Shown here piece by piece: positions 26,762 through 35,577 of a stretch of DNA of 64,000 bases. The notes below the pieces were generated by a model. The model saw only the letters and a program-made list of their open reading frames with translations. It was not told the DNA's origin and searched no databases. The DNA lies in assembly GCA_963723205.1 (NCBI GenBank), contig CAVRQC010000048.1:1-64000 (forward strand), given 5' to 3'. Origin of the DNA: CAVQBP01 sp963723205 (GTDB lineage: Bacteria > Bacteroidota > Ignavibacteria > Ignavibacteriales > Ignavibacteriaceae). Within the stretch, counting starts at the first letter, position 1; each line of letters begins with the position of its first letter. Made by a program: the position numbers and the translations under genes.

Positions 26762-28204
26762 ATGACAACCCAAAAGGTAAGACCAGCAATAATCCAAAAC
26801 AATTCTAATTTACAAAATGAATTACTAAAGCACCTGATTCATTATCTCCTGGACAAATGGTATCCCTTGTGCATAGATAAAAAAAACGGAGGGTATTATA
26901 CAAATATCTCTTACAATTGGAATATTGAATCTGTTCAGCATAAAATGATTGTTACACAGGCAAGACATGTTTGGGCTGCAGCAAAAGCTGCTGTTCTTTT
27001 TGATAATAAAATATATGCTGAAGCTGCAGTACATGGATTTGATTTCCTGAAAAATTCAATGTGGGATAAAAAGTACGGCGGTTTTTTCCAGATGAGAGAT
27101 TTTAAGGGTGAGTATACTGATTATCTCGGGTTTTGTGATGAAAAAAGGACTTATGGTAATGCCTTTGCAATCTACGGGCTTTCTGCTTTATATGAACTAA
27201 CTGGGGATAAAAAGGTACTCGATTTTGCAAAAGAAGCCTTCAGGTGGATCGAATTACATGCTTTCGATCATAAATTAAACGGTTACTTCCAGTTTTTAAC
27301 CAAGGAAGGTAAAACATTCGATAAAAACGGGAAATATTCAACTATGGCAGACGATGGAATTGAGGTTGGCTATAAAGATCAAAATTCATCAATCCATTTA
27401 CTTGAAGCTTACACCGAGTTATATAATGTCTGGCCTGATGAAGAATTACGAAAAAAACTGTACAGCTTGTTAATTTTGATTAGAGATGTAATTACTACTA
27501 CTAAAGGTTATATGAATTTATTTTTCCAATATGACTGGACTCCTGTTTCCTTTAAAGAAGCAATAAGGGAAATAAGAGAAAAGAATTACAGGCTCGATCA
27601 TGTCTCATTCGGACACGATTATGAAACCGCATTTCTGATGCTTGAAGCTTCACATGCCCTTGGATTGGAGAATGATATTGAAACACTTGCAGTTGCAAAG
27701 AAAATGGTGGATCATGCAATTATAAATGGATGGGATGATGAAAACGGAGGTTTCTATGATGCCGGGTATTACTTTACAGAAGAAAATAATTGTACAATAA
27801 TTCAATCGACAAAAAACTGGTGGGCTCAAGCCGAAGGTTTGAACGTTCTTCTTATCATGTCTAGCATATTCCCAGATGAACAGATATATAAGGATTATTT
27901 TGAGAGACAATTGCACTATATAAAGAACTTTTTGTTTGATGATGAAAACGGCGGCTGGTTTGAAGGAGGATTAGATAAAGAACCACAGTTTAAAACTGGC
28001 CCCAAAGGACACATTTGGAAAGGCTCCTATCATACCGGCAGAGCCTTAATGAACTGCATGAAAATCCTCGCCGATAAAAATTTCCCTTTGATGAAAAATG
28101 AAAATTTCAGGAATGAAAAGAAGAAATTCGAAAAATTTATAAATCACTGGAAAAAGAATGCAGAGAGTCTGGCTATAAAGAACAACAGTAAGGCTATTAT
28201 ATAA
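26762..28204 (+). CDS. AGE-family 2-epimerase (cellobiose/mannobiose 2-epimerase type)
   Basis: A 480-residue cytoplasmic (alpha/alpha)6-barrel epimerase. In the mannan pathway such enzymes convert beta-1,4-mannobiose to mannosylglucose for GH130. Supporting motifs are WYPLCIDKKNGGYYTNI at the start, TQARHVWAAAKA (conserved Arg-His), KRTYGNAFAIYGLSALYE, KDQNSSIHLLEAYTELY, LDHVSFGHDYETAFLMLEA and ENGGFYDAGYY. The conserved histidines of SIHLLEA and SFGHDYE match the general acid/base positions. The barrel is about 60-80 residues longer than many cellobiose 2-epimerases. The convergent GH130 gene strengthens this assignment over N-acylglucosamine 2-epimerase. Confidence 0.88.
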   Translation: MTTQKVRPAIIQNNSNLQNELLKHLIHYLLDKWYPLCIDKKNGGYYTNISYNWNIESVQHKMIVTQARHVWAAAKAAVLFDNKIYAEAAVHGFDFLKNSMWDKKYGGFFQMRDFKGEYTDYLGFCDEKRTYGNAFAIYGLSALYELTGDKKVLDFAKEAFRWIELHAFDHKLNGYFQFLTKEGKTFDKNGKYSTMADDGIEVGYKDQNSSIHLLEAYTELYNVWPDEELRKKLYSLLILIRDVITTTKGYMNLFFQYDWTPVSFKEAIREIREKNYRLDHVSFGHDYETAFLMLEASHALGLENDIETLAVAKKMVDHAIINGWDDENGGFYDAGYYFTEENNCTIIQSTKNWWAQAEGLNVLLIMSSIFPDEQIYKDYFERQLHYIKNFLFDDENGGWFEGGLDKEPQFKTGPKGHIWKGSYHTGRALMNCMKILADKNFPLMKNENFRNEKKKFEKFINHWKKNAESLAIKNNSKAII

Positions 28205-28300
28205 TGAATGAAAGTTTTTTTAGAAGAGGTTCAGGCCTCATTTTTTATTTCGGTAATACATTTATAAATAAAGTATTTTCATCCCGACAATTAAAAAAAA

Positions 28301-28330
28301 GAAATGCTGTGCAAGGAACCACAGCATTTC
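28301..28330 (-). terminator. Rho-independent terminator of the symporter/GH130 transcript
   Basis: GAAATGCTGTG (28301-28311) pairs perfectly with CACAGCATTTC (28320-28330) over an 8-nt loop. A run of eight A precedes it at 28293-28300. Read on the minus strand, this is an 11-bp stem followed by eight U, just after the GH130 stop. It separates this unit from the convergent epimerase gene. Confidence 0.85.
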
Positions 28331-28354
28331 CAAGGAGGCGTAGTCATGAAGACT

Positions 28355-29548
28355 CTATAGATTTAAACTTTTTAAAATTTCCAGGTTCTTTTTAATTAAT
28401 AGATTTCTTTGCTTAACGCATTCAGCGCTTTTTAACGCATCGGGAGGAGTATTTAAAACATAATCGAGCAATATATCTACAGTTGATACAGCAACATTTA
28501 ACCTGGTATCGGAAGCGCCGTAATAAATAAACACTTCACCATTATCCCTCTTTACCCATCCATTACTGAAAACCACATTTGAAACATCGCCTATTCTTTC
28601 TTCACCTTCGGGAGCCATAAAATATCCACCCGGTTTTGCAATAACCTTATCAGGTTCTTTCAGATCCGTTAAAAACATATAAAGCACATACCTTAAACCG
28701 GCAGCGGTATTTCTTACTCCATGTGCAAGCTGCAGCCAACCTTTATCGGTTTTGATGGGAGCAGGTCCTAAACCGTTTTTAATCTCCTTAATAGTATGAT
28801 AAACCCTGTCATCAATAATAGATTCATTTTCAATTACAGCATTCTCAATGCTACCGGATAATCCCCATCCGATACCACCGCCTGTACCTGTACTTATAAA
28901 ACCATCCTGAGGTCTGGTGTAGAAAGCATATTTACCATCAATAAATTCAGGATGCAATACCACATTTCTCTGCTGGGGTGATTTTGTTTTTAAATCGGGT
29001 AATCTTTCCCATGTTATCAAATCTTTGGTCCTGGCAATTCCGGCTTGAGCAATAGCCGCTGATGTATCACTTGCAGGAGCATCACGGTCCTTTCTTTCAG
29101 TACAAAAAACAGCATAGGTCCATCCGTCTTCATGCTGAACAATTCTTGCATCATACACGTTAGTATCAGGGTCATCTGTTTCAGGTATAATAATAGGATA
29201 GTCCCAAAATTTAAAATTATCAATCCCGTTTCCAGATTCTGCAACCGCAAGAAAAGATTTTCTATCATAGCCCTCAACCCTGACTACTAATAAAATTTTC
29301 CCATTTAATTCAATGGCACCAGAATTAAATGCACCATTTATCCCTAATCTTTCCATTAGCTGTGGATTAGAATTATAATCAAGATCATACCTCCAATATA
29401 TCGGTGTATGTTCAGCAGTTACAACAGGATATTTATAACGAATATATACTCCGTTATTCTTCTCTATTTGTTCATTCTTTCTTGAGATTAATTTTTCATG
29501 CTCATCAATCAGAATTTTTAATTTTTCATCAAATTTTTCTTTAGTCAT
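28355..29548 (-). CDS. GH130 beta-mannoside phosphorylase (mannosylglucose phosphorylase type)
   Basis: Phosphorolyses 4-O-beta-mannosyl-glucose to mannose 1-phosphate and glucose. The five-bladed propeller shows YWRYDLDYNSNPQLMERLGI and NGAFNSGAIELNGKILLVVRVEG near the N-terminus. The catalytic Asp is in PDTNVYDARIVQHEDGW, and phosphate-binding basic residues lie in RQPQR-like and NVVLHPEF stretches. I start at the ATG at 29546-29548; a GTG nine bases earlier lies one base after the symporter stop. Translational coupling with the symporter is therefore likely. Length (about 397 residues) and N-terminus match the mannosylglucose phosphorylase subgroup. Confidence 0.9.
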   Translation of the reverse strand: MTKEKFDEKLKILIDEHEKLISRKNEQIEKNNGVYIRYKYPVVTAEHTPIYWRYDLDYNSNPQLMERLGINGAFNSGAIELNGKILLVVRVEGYDRKSFLAVAESGNGIDNFKFWDYPIIIPETDDPDTNVYDARIVQHEDGWTYAVFCTERKDRDAPASDTSAAIAQAGIARTKDLITWERLPDLKTKSPQQRNVVLHPEFIDGKYAFYTRPQDGFISTGTGGGIGWGLSGSIENAVIENESIIDDRVYHTIKEIKNGLGPAPIKTDKGWLQLAHGVRNTAAGLRYVLYMFLTDLKEPDKVIAKPGGYFMAPEGEERIGDVSNVVFSNGWVKRDNGEVFIYYGASDTRLNVAVSTVDILLDYVLNTPPDALKSAECVKQRNLLIKKNLEILKSLNL

Positions 29549-29558
29549 TTCTTTCACT

Positions 29559-31406
29559 TTATTTGGAATATGTCATTGTATCTTCAACAATTGATTCAGG
29601 TTTCTTATCACCAAAATTTTCTTCGAGTTTATTCCACCATGTAATTTTCAATATTACTGAGGTTATTATTAAAATTACAATCCCAATTATCATGTAAGTC
29701 ATGTTTCCTATCACCATATAAATTGGTACAATGATTAAAGATAACTGCCAAATTATTCCAATTACAATATTGAATACATCTTTTTTAAAGTTTTTATTTC
29801 TTTCAAATTCAGGATATTCTTTTATAACTTTTTCATAAACAGGCTTCCAAAAACCCCAAGGTCTTACACTCATGTAGAATTTTTTTAATACTTTTTCATC
29901 ATCCGGAGGTGTTAAGAATGTTCCGGCAAGACTTCCGATTAAAGAAAGGAGCAGAATCAGCGGAAATCCTTCAAGAGAATTTAAATGCGGGAATAACATT
30001 GGTACTATGAATAAGGAGGCTAACCCGGCTACCATACCCCAAAAATAACCGTATCCATTAAATCTCCACCAGTACCATTTTAGAAAGTTTGCTGTTGTGT
30101 AACCGCCCCATAGAGAATTTACTATCCATAAAGTTACCTGATCAACCGATTTAGCCAAAAAACCAAAAAGACATCCAACTATTACTACTGCAAGTGAAAC
30201 TATATAGCTCATTTTTATGTAAACTTTTTCATCCGCTTTTGGTCTTATATATTTTTTATAAATATCATTAACAATATATGCGGGAGCAGCATTAACAGTT
30301 GCAGCATAGGTAGACATAAATGCAGCAACCAAACCGGCAATCAGAAGTCCCCTCAATCCATTGGGGACAAAGTCTTTTATAGCAATCGGCAGCAAAGATT
30401 CAAAATTAAAATTTCCTCCCATTGCTTTGATTTGAGGTATATAAAATCCAAGAGCCAAAACAGTTAAGCCGGCAATCATCATATATCTTGGAAAGAATAA
30501 AGCAATATTTACCATACCGCTCATTTTTGAAGCTTCTACAGGATTTTTTGTAGATAAAATTCTCTGCATATCATAATTTGGTGCCGGTCCGGCCATACTA
30601 ACCAGGAAACCTTTAAACAATGCCATCATAAAAAAAAAGCCAAAAATAGAATAGTCACCACTCGTTATTTTTGCATTAAGGTCAGGCAAAATACGAGACC
30701 AATCCAGATTTAATTTCCAATTAAAGAAAACCTGGTCCCATCCAGCAGGTAATATTGCGTGTAAGGTTTCAGGACTTACCTTTTGCATAGCGATAATTCC
30801 AATAGCCACGGAAGAAATTGTCATTATAGTAAACTGAATCACTTCAGTTAAAACTACACTATACATTCCTCCTTTAATCACGTAAATTGCGGCAAGAAAC
30901 ATGATTATTAGCGCGTATGTGTTTGCAGATAGGTCCCAGGGAAGGAAGGTCTTAAAAAATAAGCCGGAACCTTTGAAAGCATATGCCAGAAATCCGACAA
31001 CACTCACAATAGCAAAAACTACGATAATTATTTGAGAGAGAACCGCTCCCCTTCCTTCTCCAAACCTCGTTTTCAACCATTCAGCCCCTGTCATTACATT
31101 AGATCTGCGAAGCCATGCTGAAAGAAATACCATTAGAAATATCTGGTTAAATATTGGCCATACCCATGGTATAAAAATACTCTTCAAACCATAAATAAAA
31201 AGAAGCATAACAAGCCAGATTGTACCGGTAATATCAAACATACCTGATGCATTAGAAACTCCCAGAATCCACCATGGAAGTACATTACCTCCAAGAAAGT
31301 AGCTGTTTAAATTCTTGGAAGCTTTTTTACTGACATAAATTCCTAATAATACTATTAACAACAGATAGGCTATAAAAATCGAAATATCGAGAACGCTTAA
31401 TGTCAT
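29559..31406 (-). CDS. Sodium:solute symporter (SSS family), probable sugar transporter
   Basis: A 615-residue polytopic inner-membrane protein with about 13-14 hydrophobic helices. The N-terminus has LLIVLLGIYVSKKASKNLNSYFLGG, the usual start of SSS proteins. KGGMYSVVLTEVIQFTIM, LRGLLIAGLVAAFMSTYAATVNAAPAY and the NSLWGGYTTANFLKWYWWRFNG stretch are family features. It sits immediately upstream of GH130 in the same transcript and next to the epimerase, so uptake of mannobiose or a related disaccharide is the natural inference. This symporter is the only obvious sugar importer in the cluster. Confidence 0.88.
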   Translation of the reverse strand: MTLSVLDISIFIAYLLLIVLLGIYVSKKASKNLNSYFLGGNVLPWWILGVSNASGMFDITGTIWLVMLLFIYGLKSIFIPWVWPIFNQIFLMVFLSAWLRRSNVMTGAEWLKTRFGEGRGAVLSQIIIVVFAIVSVVGFLAYAFKGSGLFFKTFLPWDLSANTYALIIMFLAAIYVIKGGMYSVVLTEVIQFTIMTISSVAIGIIAMQKVSPETLHAILPAGWDQVFFNWKLNLDWSRILPDLNAKITSGDYSIFGFFFMMALFKGFLVSMAGPAPNYDMQRILSTKNPVEASKMSGMVNIALFFPRYMMIAGLTVLALGFYIPQIKAMGGNFNFESLLPIAIKDFVPNGLRGLLIAGLVAAFMSTYAATVNAAPAYIVNDIYKKYIRPKADEKVYIKMSYIVSLAVVIVGCLFGFLAKSVDQVTLWIVNSLWGGYTTANFLKWYWWRFNGYGYFWGMVAGLASLFIVPMLFPHLNSLEGFPLILLLSLIGSLAGTFLTPPDDEKVLKKFYMSVRPWGFWKPVYEKVIKEYPEFERNKNFKKDVFNIVIGIIWQLSLIIVPIYMVIGNMTYMIIGIVILIITSVILKITWWNKLEENFGDKKPESIVEDTMTYSK

Positions 31407-31835
31407 TTGGTTTTCTTCTTTTCAAGGATATTTTTTGAAATGACATAAACAATGCCAGTAAAAAAGACCTAATTCGTTAAAAATAGTGTACTTTTAACAC
31501 ATATTCAATTGATTTTGTTTTATCAAAATAATAATCATTTATATATTTAATAACCAGGAAATATTATTTACAATATCTCTTGAGATTGATGATGGAATTA
31601 TTATTGTTGACAATTAAAAGAAATTTTAATAATTCAATTTATATGTTAAAACAAGTTAAAATTCTTGATAAAGGAGAAATGGAATGTAATTTTTCGGGAA
31701 AGATAAATATAATAACTTTTATATTTGAATTAATTAAGTTAAAGGAAATCATGGCGAAGGAATGGATATTTCAATAAAATGGGAAATAATTACTAATACC
31801 GGGACAAAAAAAATAATCTTTTGGAAAACACATAA
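31407..31835. promoter_or_regulatory. Divergent intergenic region between symporter and GH44 genes
   Basis: A 429-bp, very AT-rich gap. It contains the imperfect dyad TTGAT-N8-ATCAA at about 31511-31528, which could bind a regulator. One 65-codon open frame (31580-31777) has no recognisable domain or convincing ribosome site and I do not call it a gene. Promoters for both flanking genes must lie here. Confidence 0.3.
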
Positions 31836-33731
31836 ATGAAGAGTTTTTACATTCTGTTAATTTCTTTGACACTATTTATTTGTAAGATATATCCTCAGGA
31901 AACGAATTTTACAATTATAGTAAGCGATTCATTAAATGCTGTTAGCCCTTATATTTTTGGAACTAACCAGCTTTTAAATGGAGATGAAAACTGGGCCTCA
32001 ATGAGACAGGGAGGCAACCGGATGACTGGTTATAATTGGGAAAATAATGCTTCCAATGCCGGGAGTGATTATAATCAGCAAAGTGATAATTACCTTACAT
32101 GGATAGCAGGAATACCATCCGATAGTGAAAATATTCCGGGAATCGTTACTACAAAATTTCAGAATCAAGCTTTTCATTTCGGTGCTTATCCTCTTATCAC
32201 ACTACAAATGGCCGGATATGTAGCGAAGGATAAAAGTGGCCCCGTTTCGGAAGCTGAGACAGCGCCATCGCCTCGTTGGTCAGCAGCAAAATTTGAAAAA
32301 GGAAGTCCTTTTACACTTACTCCTGATTTATCAGATACAAATGTCTACATAGATGAATACGTAAATTTCCTGGTTAATAAATTTGGAATGGCAAATACTG
32401 CAACTGGTATTAGGGGATATTCACTTGATAATGAACCCTCACTCTGGAATTCAACTCATCCAAGGCTTCACCCTTTAAAGCCTACATGCCAGGAGATTAT
32501 CCAAAGATCTATTGCTCTTTCAAAAGCAGTTAAAGATATTGATTCTTCTGCTGAAATTTTTGGCCCGGCTTTATATGGATTTAATGCCTACCAGACTTTT
32601 CAGAACGCAATTGACTGGAATACGGTAAAAGCAGGGAAAAGTTATACCTGGTTTATCGATTACTATCTGGATCAAATGAGGAGTGCTGAGAGTTCAAATG
32701 GGAAAAGACTTCTTGATGTTCTGGACGTACATTGGTACCCGGAAGCCATTGGTGATAATAGAATTACTGAAAAAAATGCCAATACTCTAACCGATAAATC
32801 GGCTCGGGTTCAAGCACCAAGGACTTTATGGGATAAGAACTATACTGAGAACAGCTGGATAGGACAATGGGGAAAGGCTCATCTTCCCTTAATTCCTAGT
32901 TTAATGAACTCTATAAAAAAATATTATCCTGGAACAAAATTGGCTTTTACAGAATTTACATATGGCGGTGAGAATGACATAACGGGAGCTATTGCTGTTG
33001 ATGATGTTCTGGGCATATTTTCAAAGTTTGGTGTTTATTTTGCCACCTTCTGGCAAATTGATTCACCATCAGATTACGTATCGGCTGCATATAAAATGTA
33101 CAGAAATTATGATGGAAATAATTCCACTACAGGAAACTTCAATATTCCTTCCTGGACAAGTGATAGCGTAAACTGTTCTATATATGGTTCTACTAATAAT
33201 AATAGAGATACAATACACTTAATTGTTATTAATAAAAGTTTTAACCAGACAATCGCAGGTAATTTTTCAGTTTCATCCTCTAAAAATATTTTAAATGGAA
33301 AAGTCTGGATGCTTGATAATACGAGTTCAAATATTACAATAATTGATTCTATAAATAACTTCAATGGAAATACTTTCTCATACAACTTGCCTCCCCAGTC
33401 TGTTTTTCATTTTGTTTTAAAAATGGGATTTGTTCTTGGTGTAAATGAAAACAAAAATATACCTGATAATTTCTATCTTAAAGCATATCCAAATCCTTTT
33501 AATCCTGTTTGTAAAATTGAATATAGTGCTTCAGGAAGTTCGATCCCGGATATTAAAATAATATCTATAACCGGTAAATTGATCAGGTGTTATAATAAAT
33601 TAAATCATCACGGTATTATATATTGGGATGGGACTAACGAAAATAATCAAAAAGTCGCCACCGGAGTATATTTGGCAGTTTTACGAAACGGTTATCAAAT
33701 TTCCACTCAAAAATTAATTTATTTAAAATAA
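31836..33731 (+). CDS. T9SS-secreted GH44 endoglucanase/xyloglucanase/mannanase
   Basis: A 631-residue exported GH44 enzyme. The family signature is MRQGGNRMTGYNWENNASNA at residues 56-75. The acid/base is E200 in GYSLDNEPSLW and the nucleophile is E373 in LAFTEFTYGGEND. WHYP-like DVLDVHWYPEA is also typical. GH44 enzymes cut beta-1,4-glucans, xyloglucan and sometimes mannan. A short beta domain is followed by a type IX secretion sorting domain (AYPNPFNPVCKIEY ... GVYLAVLRNG ... KLIYLK). The protein is therefore sent outside the outer membrane or attached to the surface, making it the likely first attack on the polymer in this cluster. Confidence 0.92.
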   Translation: MKSFYILLISLTLFICKIYPQETNFTIIVSDSLNAVSPYIFGTNQLLNGDENWASMRQGGNRMTGYNWENNASNAGSDYNQQSDNYLTWIAGIPSDSENIPGIVTTKFQNQAFHFGAYPLITLQMAGYVAKDKSGPVSEAETAPSPRWSAAKFEKGSPFTLTPDLSDTNVYIDEYVNFLVNKFGMANTATGIRGYSLDNEPSLWNSTHPRLHPLKPTCQEIIQRSIALSKAVKDIDSSAEIFGPALYGFNAYQTFQNAIDWNTVKAGKSYTWFIDYYLDQMRSAESSNGKRLLDVLDVHWYPEAIGDNRITEKNANTLTDKSARVQAPRTLWDKNYTENSWIGQWGKAHLPLIPSLMNSIKKYYPGTKLAFTEFTYGGENDITGAIAVDDVLGIFSKFGVYFATFWQIDSPSDYVSAAYKMYRNYDGNNSTTGNFNIPSWTSDSVNCSIYGSTNNNRDTIHLIVINKSFNQTIAGNFSVSSSKNILNGKVWMLDNTSSNITIIDSINNFNGNTFSYNLPPQSVFHFVLKMGFVLGVNENKNIPDNFYLKAYPNPFNPVCKIEYSASGSSIPDIKIISITGKLIRCYNKLNHHGIIYWDGTNENNQKVATGVYLAVLRNGYQISTQKLIYLK

Positions 33732-33740
33732 ACGAATCAC

Positions 33741-33769
33741 TTGACAAAAGGATTTACGATTTATATATT
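33741..33769 (+). promoter_or_regulatory. Promoter of the membrane protein/regulator operon
   Basis: TTGACA at 33741-33746 and TATATT at 33764-33769 are separated by 17 bp, an excellent primary-sigma-type promoter. The operator dyad at 33770-33788 begins immediately after the -10 box and would cover the transcription start. A bound repressor would thus block initiation. The gene starts 42 bp after the -10. Confidence 0.6.
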
Positions 33770-33788
33770 TACTTTGTATTTCAAAGTA
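33770..33788 (+). promoter_or_regulatory. Operator dyad copy 1 (TACTTTG-N5-CAAAGTA)
   Basis: A perfect inverted repeat: TACTTTG (33770-33776), spacer TATTT, CAAAGTA (33782-33788), followed by CTTT that recreates a further half-site. An almost identical sequence stands before the TPR gene at 34724-34740. Its position just after the -10 box, and the winged-helix regulator encoded in this very operon, make autorepression the simplest reading. Confidence 0.7.
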
Positions 33789-33811
33789 CTTTATATAAAA
33801 GCGAGGAACTT

Positions 33812-34414
33812 ATGGATTCAATATCAGCACAGGAAGAACTCTCCTTTATTAAAAAGGTTATTGAAGACAGTAAAAAAATTTTGGTTATTGATGGTAAAGA
33901 CTTTATTATCTGGGGTATCATCACAGCCCTAGGTCTTCTAATCACATATTTTGCAACTATTACAAAACAATATTTTTTAATCGACTGGACTTGGTTTGTT
34001 CTTATCGGTCTAGGCTGGGTATATTCTTTTTTTTCCAATATTAAAAGAGTTAAAAAACAAAAAACCAGATCATTTGCCGGAAAAATAATGGGAGCAATAT
34101 GGTTTTCAATGGGAATTGCAGCAACAATTTTAGGTTTTATTGCTGGCGGTTCCGGAGCAATTGATGGAGTATTTATTTCACCGTCAATAAGTACTGTTGT
34201 TGGTGTTGCATATTTTCTTAGCGGTTTTGTTTACGGATCTAAGTGGATGACCGGTTTATCAATAGGATGGTGGCTGGGAGCTATTTATATGTTCCTTTTC
34301 CCGGGAATATATTCTCTCTTAATTATGGCAGGAATGATGTTACTATTTCAAATTATACCGGGAATAGTTTTATATAGAAAATACAGCATCGAATTGTCGG
34401 GCAAAACAGCATGA
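33812..34414 (+). CDS. Multi-spanning membrane protein of unknown function, partner of HTH regulator
   Basis: A 200-residue protein with a soluble N-terminal helix (about 1-30) and then five or six hydrophobic segments (for example IIWGIITALGLLITYFAT, WFVLIGLGWVYSFF, AIWFSMGIAATILGFIAGG). I do not recognise a named family. Its stop overlaps the start of the winged-helix regulator by 4 bp (ATGA), so the two are translationally coupled. Such membrane-protein/HTH pairs often work as sensing units, but here that is only inferred. Confidence 0.75.
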   Translation: MDSISAQEELSFIKKVIEDSKKILVIDGKDFIIWGIITALGLLITYFATITKQYFLIDWTWFVLIGLGWVYSFFSNIKRVKKQKTRSFAGKIMGAIWFSMGIAATILGFIAGGSGAIDGVFISPSISTVVGVAYFLSGFVYGSKWMTGLSIGWWLGAIYMFLFPGIYSLLIMAGMMLLFQIIPGIVLYRKYSIELSGKTA

Positions 34415-34707
34415 ACGATTTTGATTATCAACAACTTGACGACATTATACATTCACGCATACGTCTGGCTATTATGTCTGTACTGGTTTCGGTAGACGAA
34501 GCCGAATTTACTTTCCTCAGGGATAAAGTGAATGCAACGGATGGAAACTTAAGCACTCATTTGAAGAAGTTAGAGGATGCGGGTTATGTTGCAGTAAATA
34601 AAAGCTTTATTAATAGGAAACCTTTATCCAGATATCTGCTTACTCAAAAAGGAAGAAAAGCTTTTGAAATTTATATTGAAAAATTAGAGAAAATGATAAA
34701 GAAATAA
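34411..34707 (+). CDS. Winged-helix transcriptional regulator (HTH_34-like, MarR/ArsR fold)
   Basis: A 98-residue single-domain DNA-binding protein. The order is dimer helix, DDIIHSRIRLAIMSVLVS, the recognition helix region NATDGNLSTHLKKLEDAGYV, and a wing with RKPLSRYLLTQKGRKAFE. This is the typical small HTH_34 type that works as a dimer on palindromes. It probably binds the ACTTTG-N5-CAAAGT dyads at 33770-33788 and 34724-34740, which flank its own operon and precede the TPR/TonB receptor genes. The link is by position and symmetry, not by experiment. Confidence 0.85.
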   Translation: MNDFDYQQLDDIIHSRIRLAIMSVLVSVDEAEFTFLRDKVNATDGNLSTHLKKLEDAGYVAVNKSFINRKPLSRYLLTQKGRKAFEIYIEKLEKMIKK

Positions 34708-34723
34708 AATTTTTTAAATTATA

Positions 34724-34740
34724 ACTTTGTTTTTCAAAGT
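34724..34740 (+). promoter_or_regulatory. Operator dyad copy 2 (ACTTTG-N5-CAAAGT)
   Basis: ACTTTG (34724-34729), TTTTT, CAAAGT (34735-34740), then ACTTTT as in copy 1. The left half also forms TAACTTTG (34722-34729), which fits the TAnnTTTG -7 box described for Bacteroidota promoters. A bound dimer would overlap that promoter. The TPR gene begins 27 bp further on behind a good Shine-Dalgarno (AAAAGGAG). Confidence 0.7.
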
Positions 34741-34767
34741 ACTTTTAATAATAAAAGGAGATATAAA

Positions 34768-35547
34768 ATGAAATCCTTAACTACACTTGGTATATTCATA
34801 TTATTCATGTTTATCAATATCGAAGCAAGATCTTCCGGTGTTGATGAATTAATCTATCAGGGGAAAAAATTAATAACAGAAGGTTCAAATAAATTTGATA
34901 AAGCTTTGCTTCTTAAAGGAAGAGGAATGTTTGAAAGAATCTTAAATGATAATACGGGAAATGGTCTGGCACTTTATTACCTGACTTATTCTGATTACCT
35001 GCTCTCTATTTATTCCATGAAGAATGAAAAAGAATTTTTTGATAAAGTAATTAATGAAGCCATTGAGAATGGGGAAAAATATTTGAGTAAAAATGAAAAC
35101 TCTGCTGAGATGCTGGCGTTAATGAGTACAATATATGGGATTAAAATATCAGTAAATCCCGAACTTGCACAAACACTTGGCCCTAAAAATTTTTCAATGA
35201 TTTCCAAAGCACTTGAATTAGCTCCCAATAATCCGCGGGTTCTTTTAGAAGCCGGTATTTCAAAATTTAATGCTCCCTCTTATTATGGTGGTAGCAAAAC
35301 TGAAGCACTTAAATATTTTCAAAAATCAGTTGAGAACTTTGAAAAACCGGTTACAGCTGATTCCCTGCAGCCTGATTGGGGACACCTAGATGCATTAGCC
35401 TGGCTGGGGATGTCTTATTCGGCAATAAATAAATATGAAAAGGCAATTGAAGTTTATAAAAAAGCTTTACAAATAAATCCGGATTACAGGTGGATTAAAT
35501 ATCAGCTTTTGCCTGAGGCACAAAAAAAAGTTTCTGCAAAAAAATAA
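34768..35547 (+). CDS. Exported TPR-repeat protein
   Basis: A 259-residue protein with a signal peptide (MKSLTTLGIFILFMFINIEA). It has helical repeats of tetratricopeptide type, clearest near the C-terminus: WLGMSYSAINKYEKAIEVYKKALQINPDY is a standard TPR, quoted here only by its core pattern W-x2-G-x2-Y...A-x4-A-L-x-I-N-P. Earlier repeats (for example around MISKALELAPNNPRVL) are weaker. It is probably a periplasmic scaffold. It lies 30 bp before the TonB-dependent receptor gene in the same orientation and shares the operator-controlled promoter. Confidence 0.8.
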   Translation: MKSLTTLGIFILFMFINIEARSSGVDELIYQGKKLITEGSNKFDKALLLKGRGMFERILNDNTGNGLALYYLTYSDYLLSIYSMKNEKEFFDKVINEAIENGEKYLSKNENSAEMLALMSTIYGIKISVNPELAQTLGPKNFSMISKALELAPNNPRVLLEAGISKFNAPSYYGGSKTEALKYFQKSVENFEKPVTADSLQPDWGHLDALAWLGMSYSAINKYEKAIEVYKKALQINPDYRWIKYQLLPEAQKKVSAKK

Positions 35548-35577
35548 ATATTACAATCAGCATAAAGAAGAATAAAA

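Noticed and set aside
31580..31777. 65-codon plus-strand frame in the symporter/GH44 gap
   Set aside because: Low-complexity AT-rich translation, no ribosome site, no domain; better explained as chance in a promoter region.
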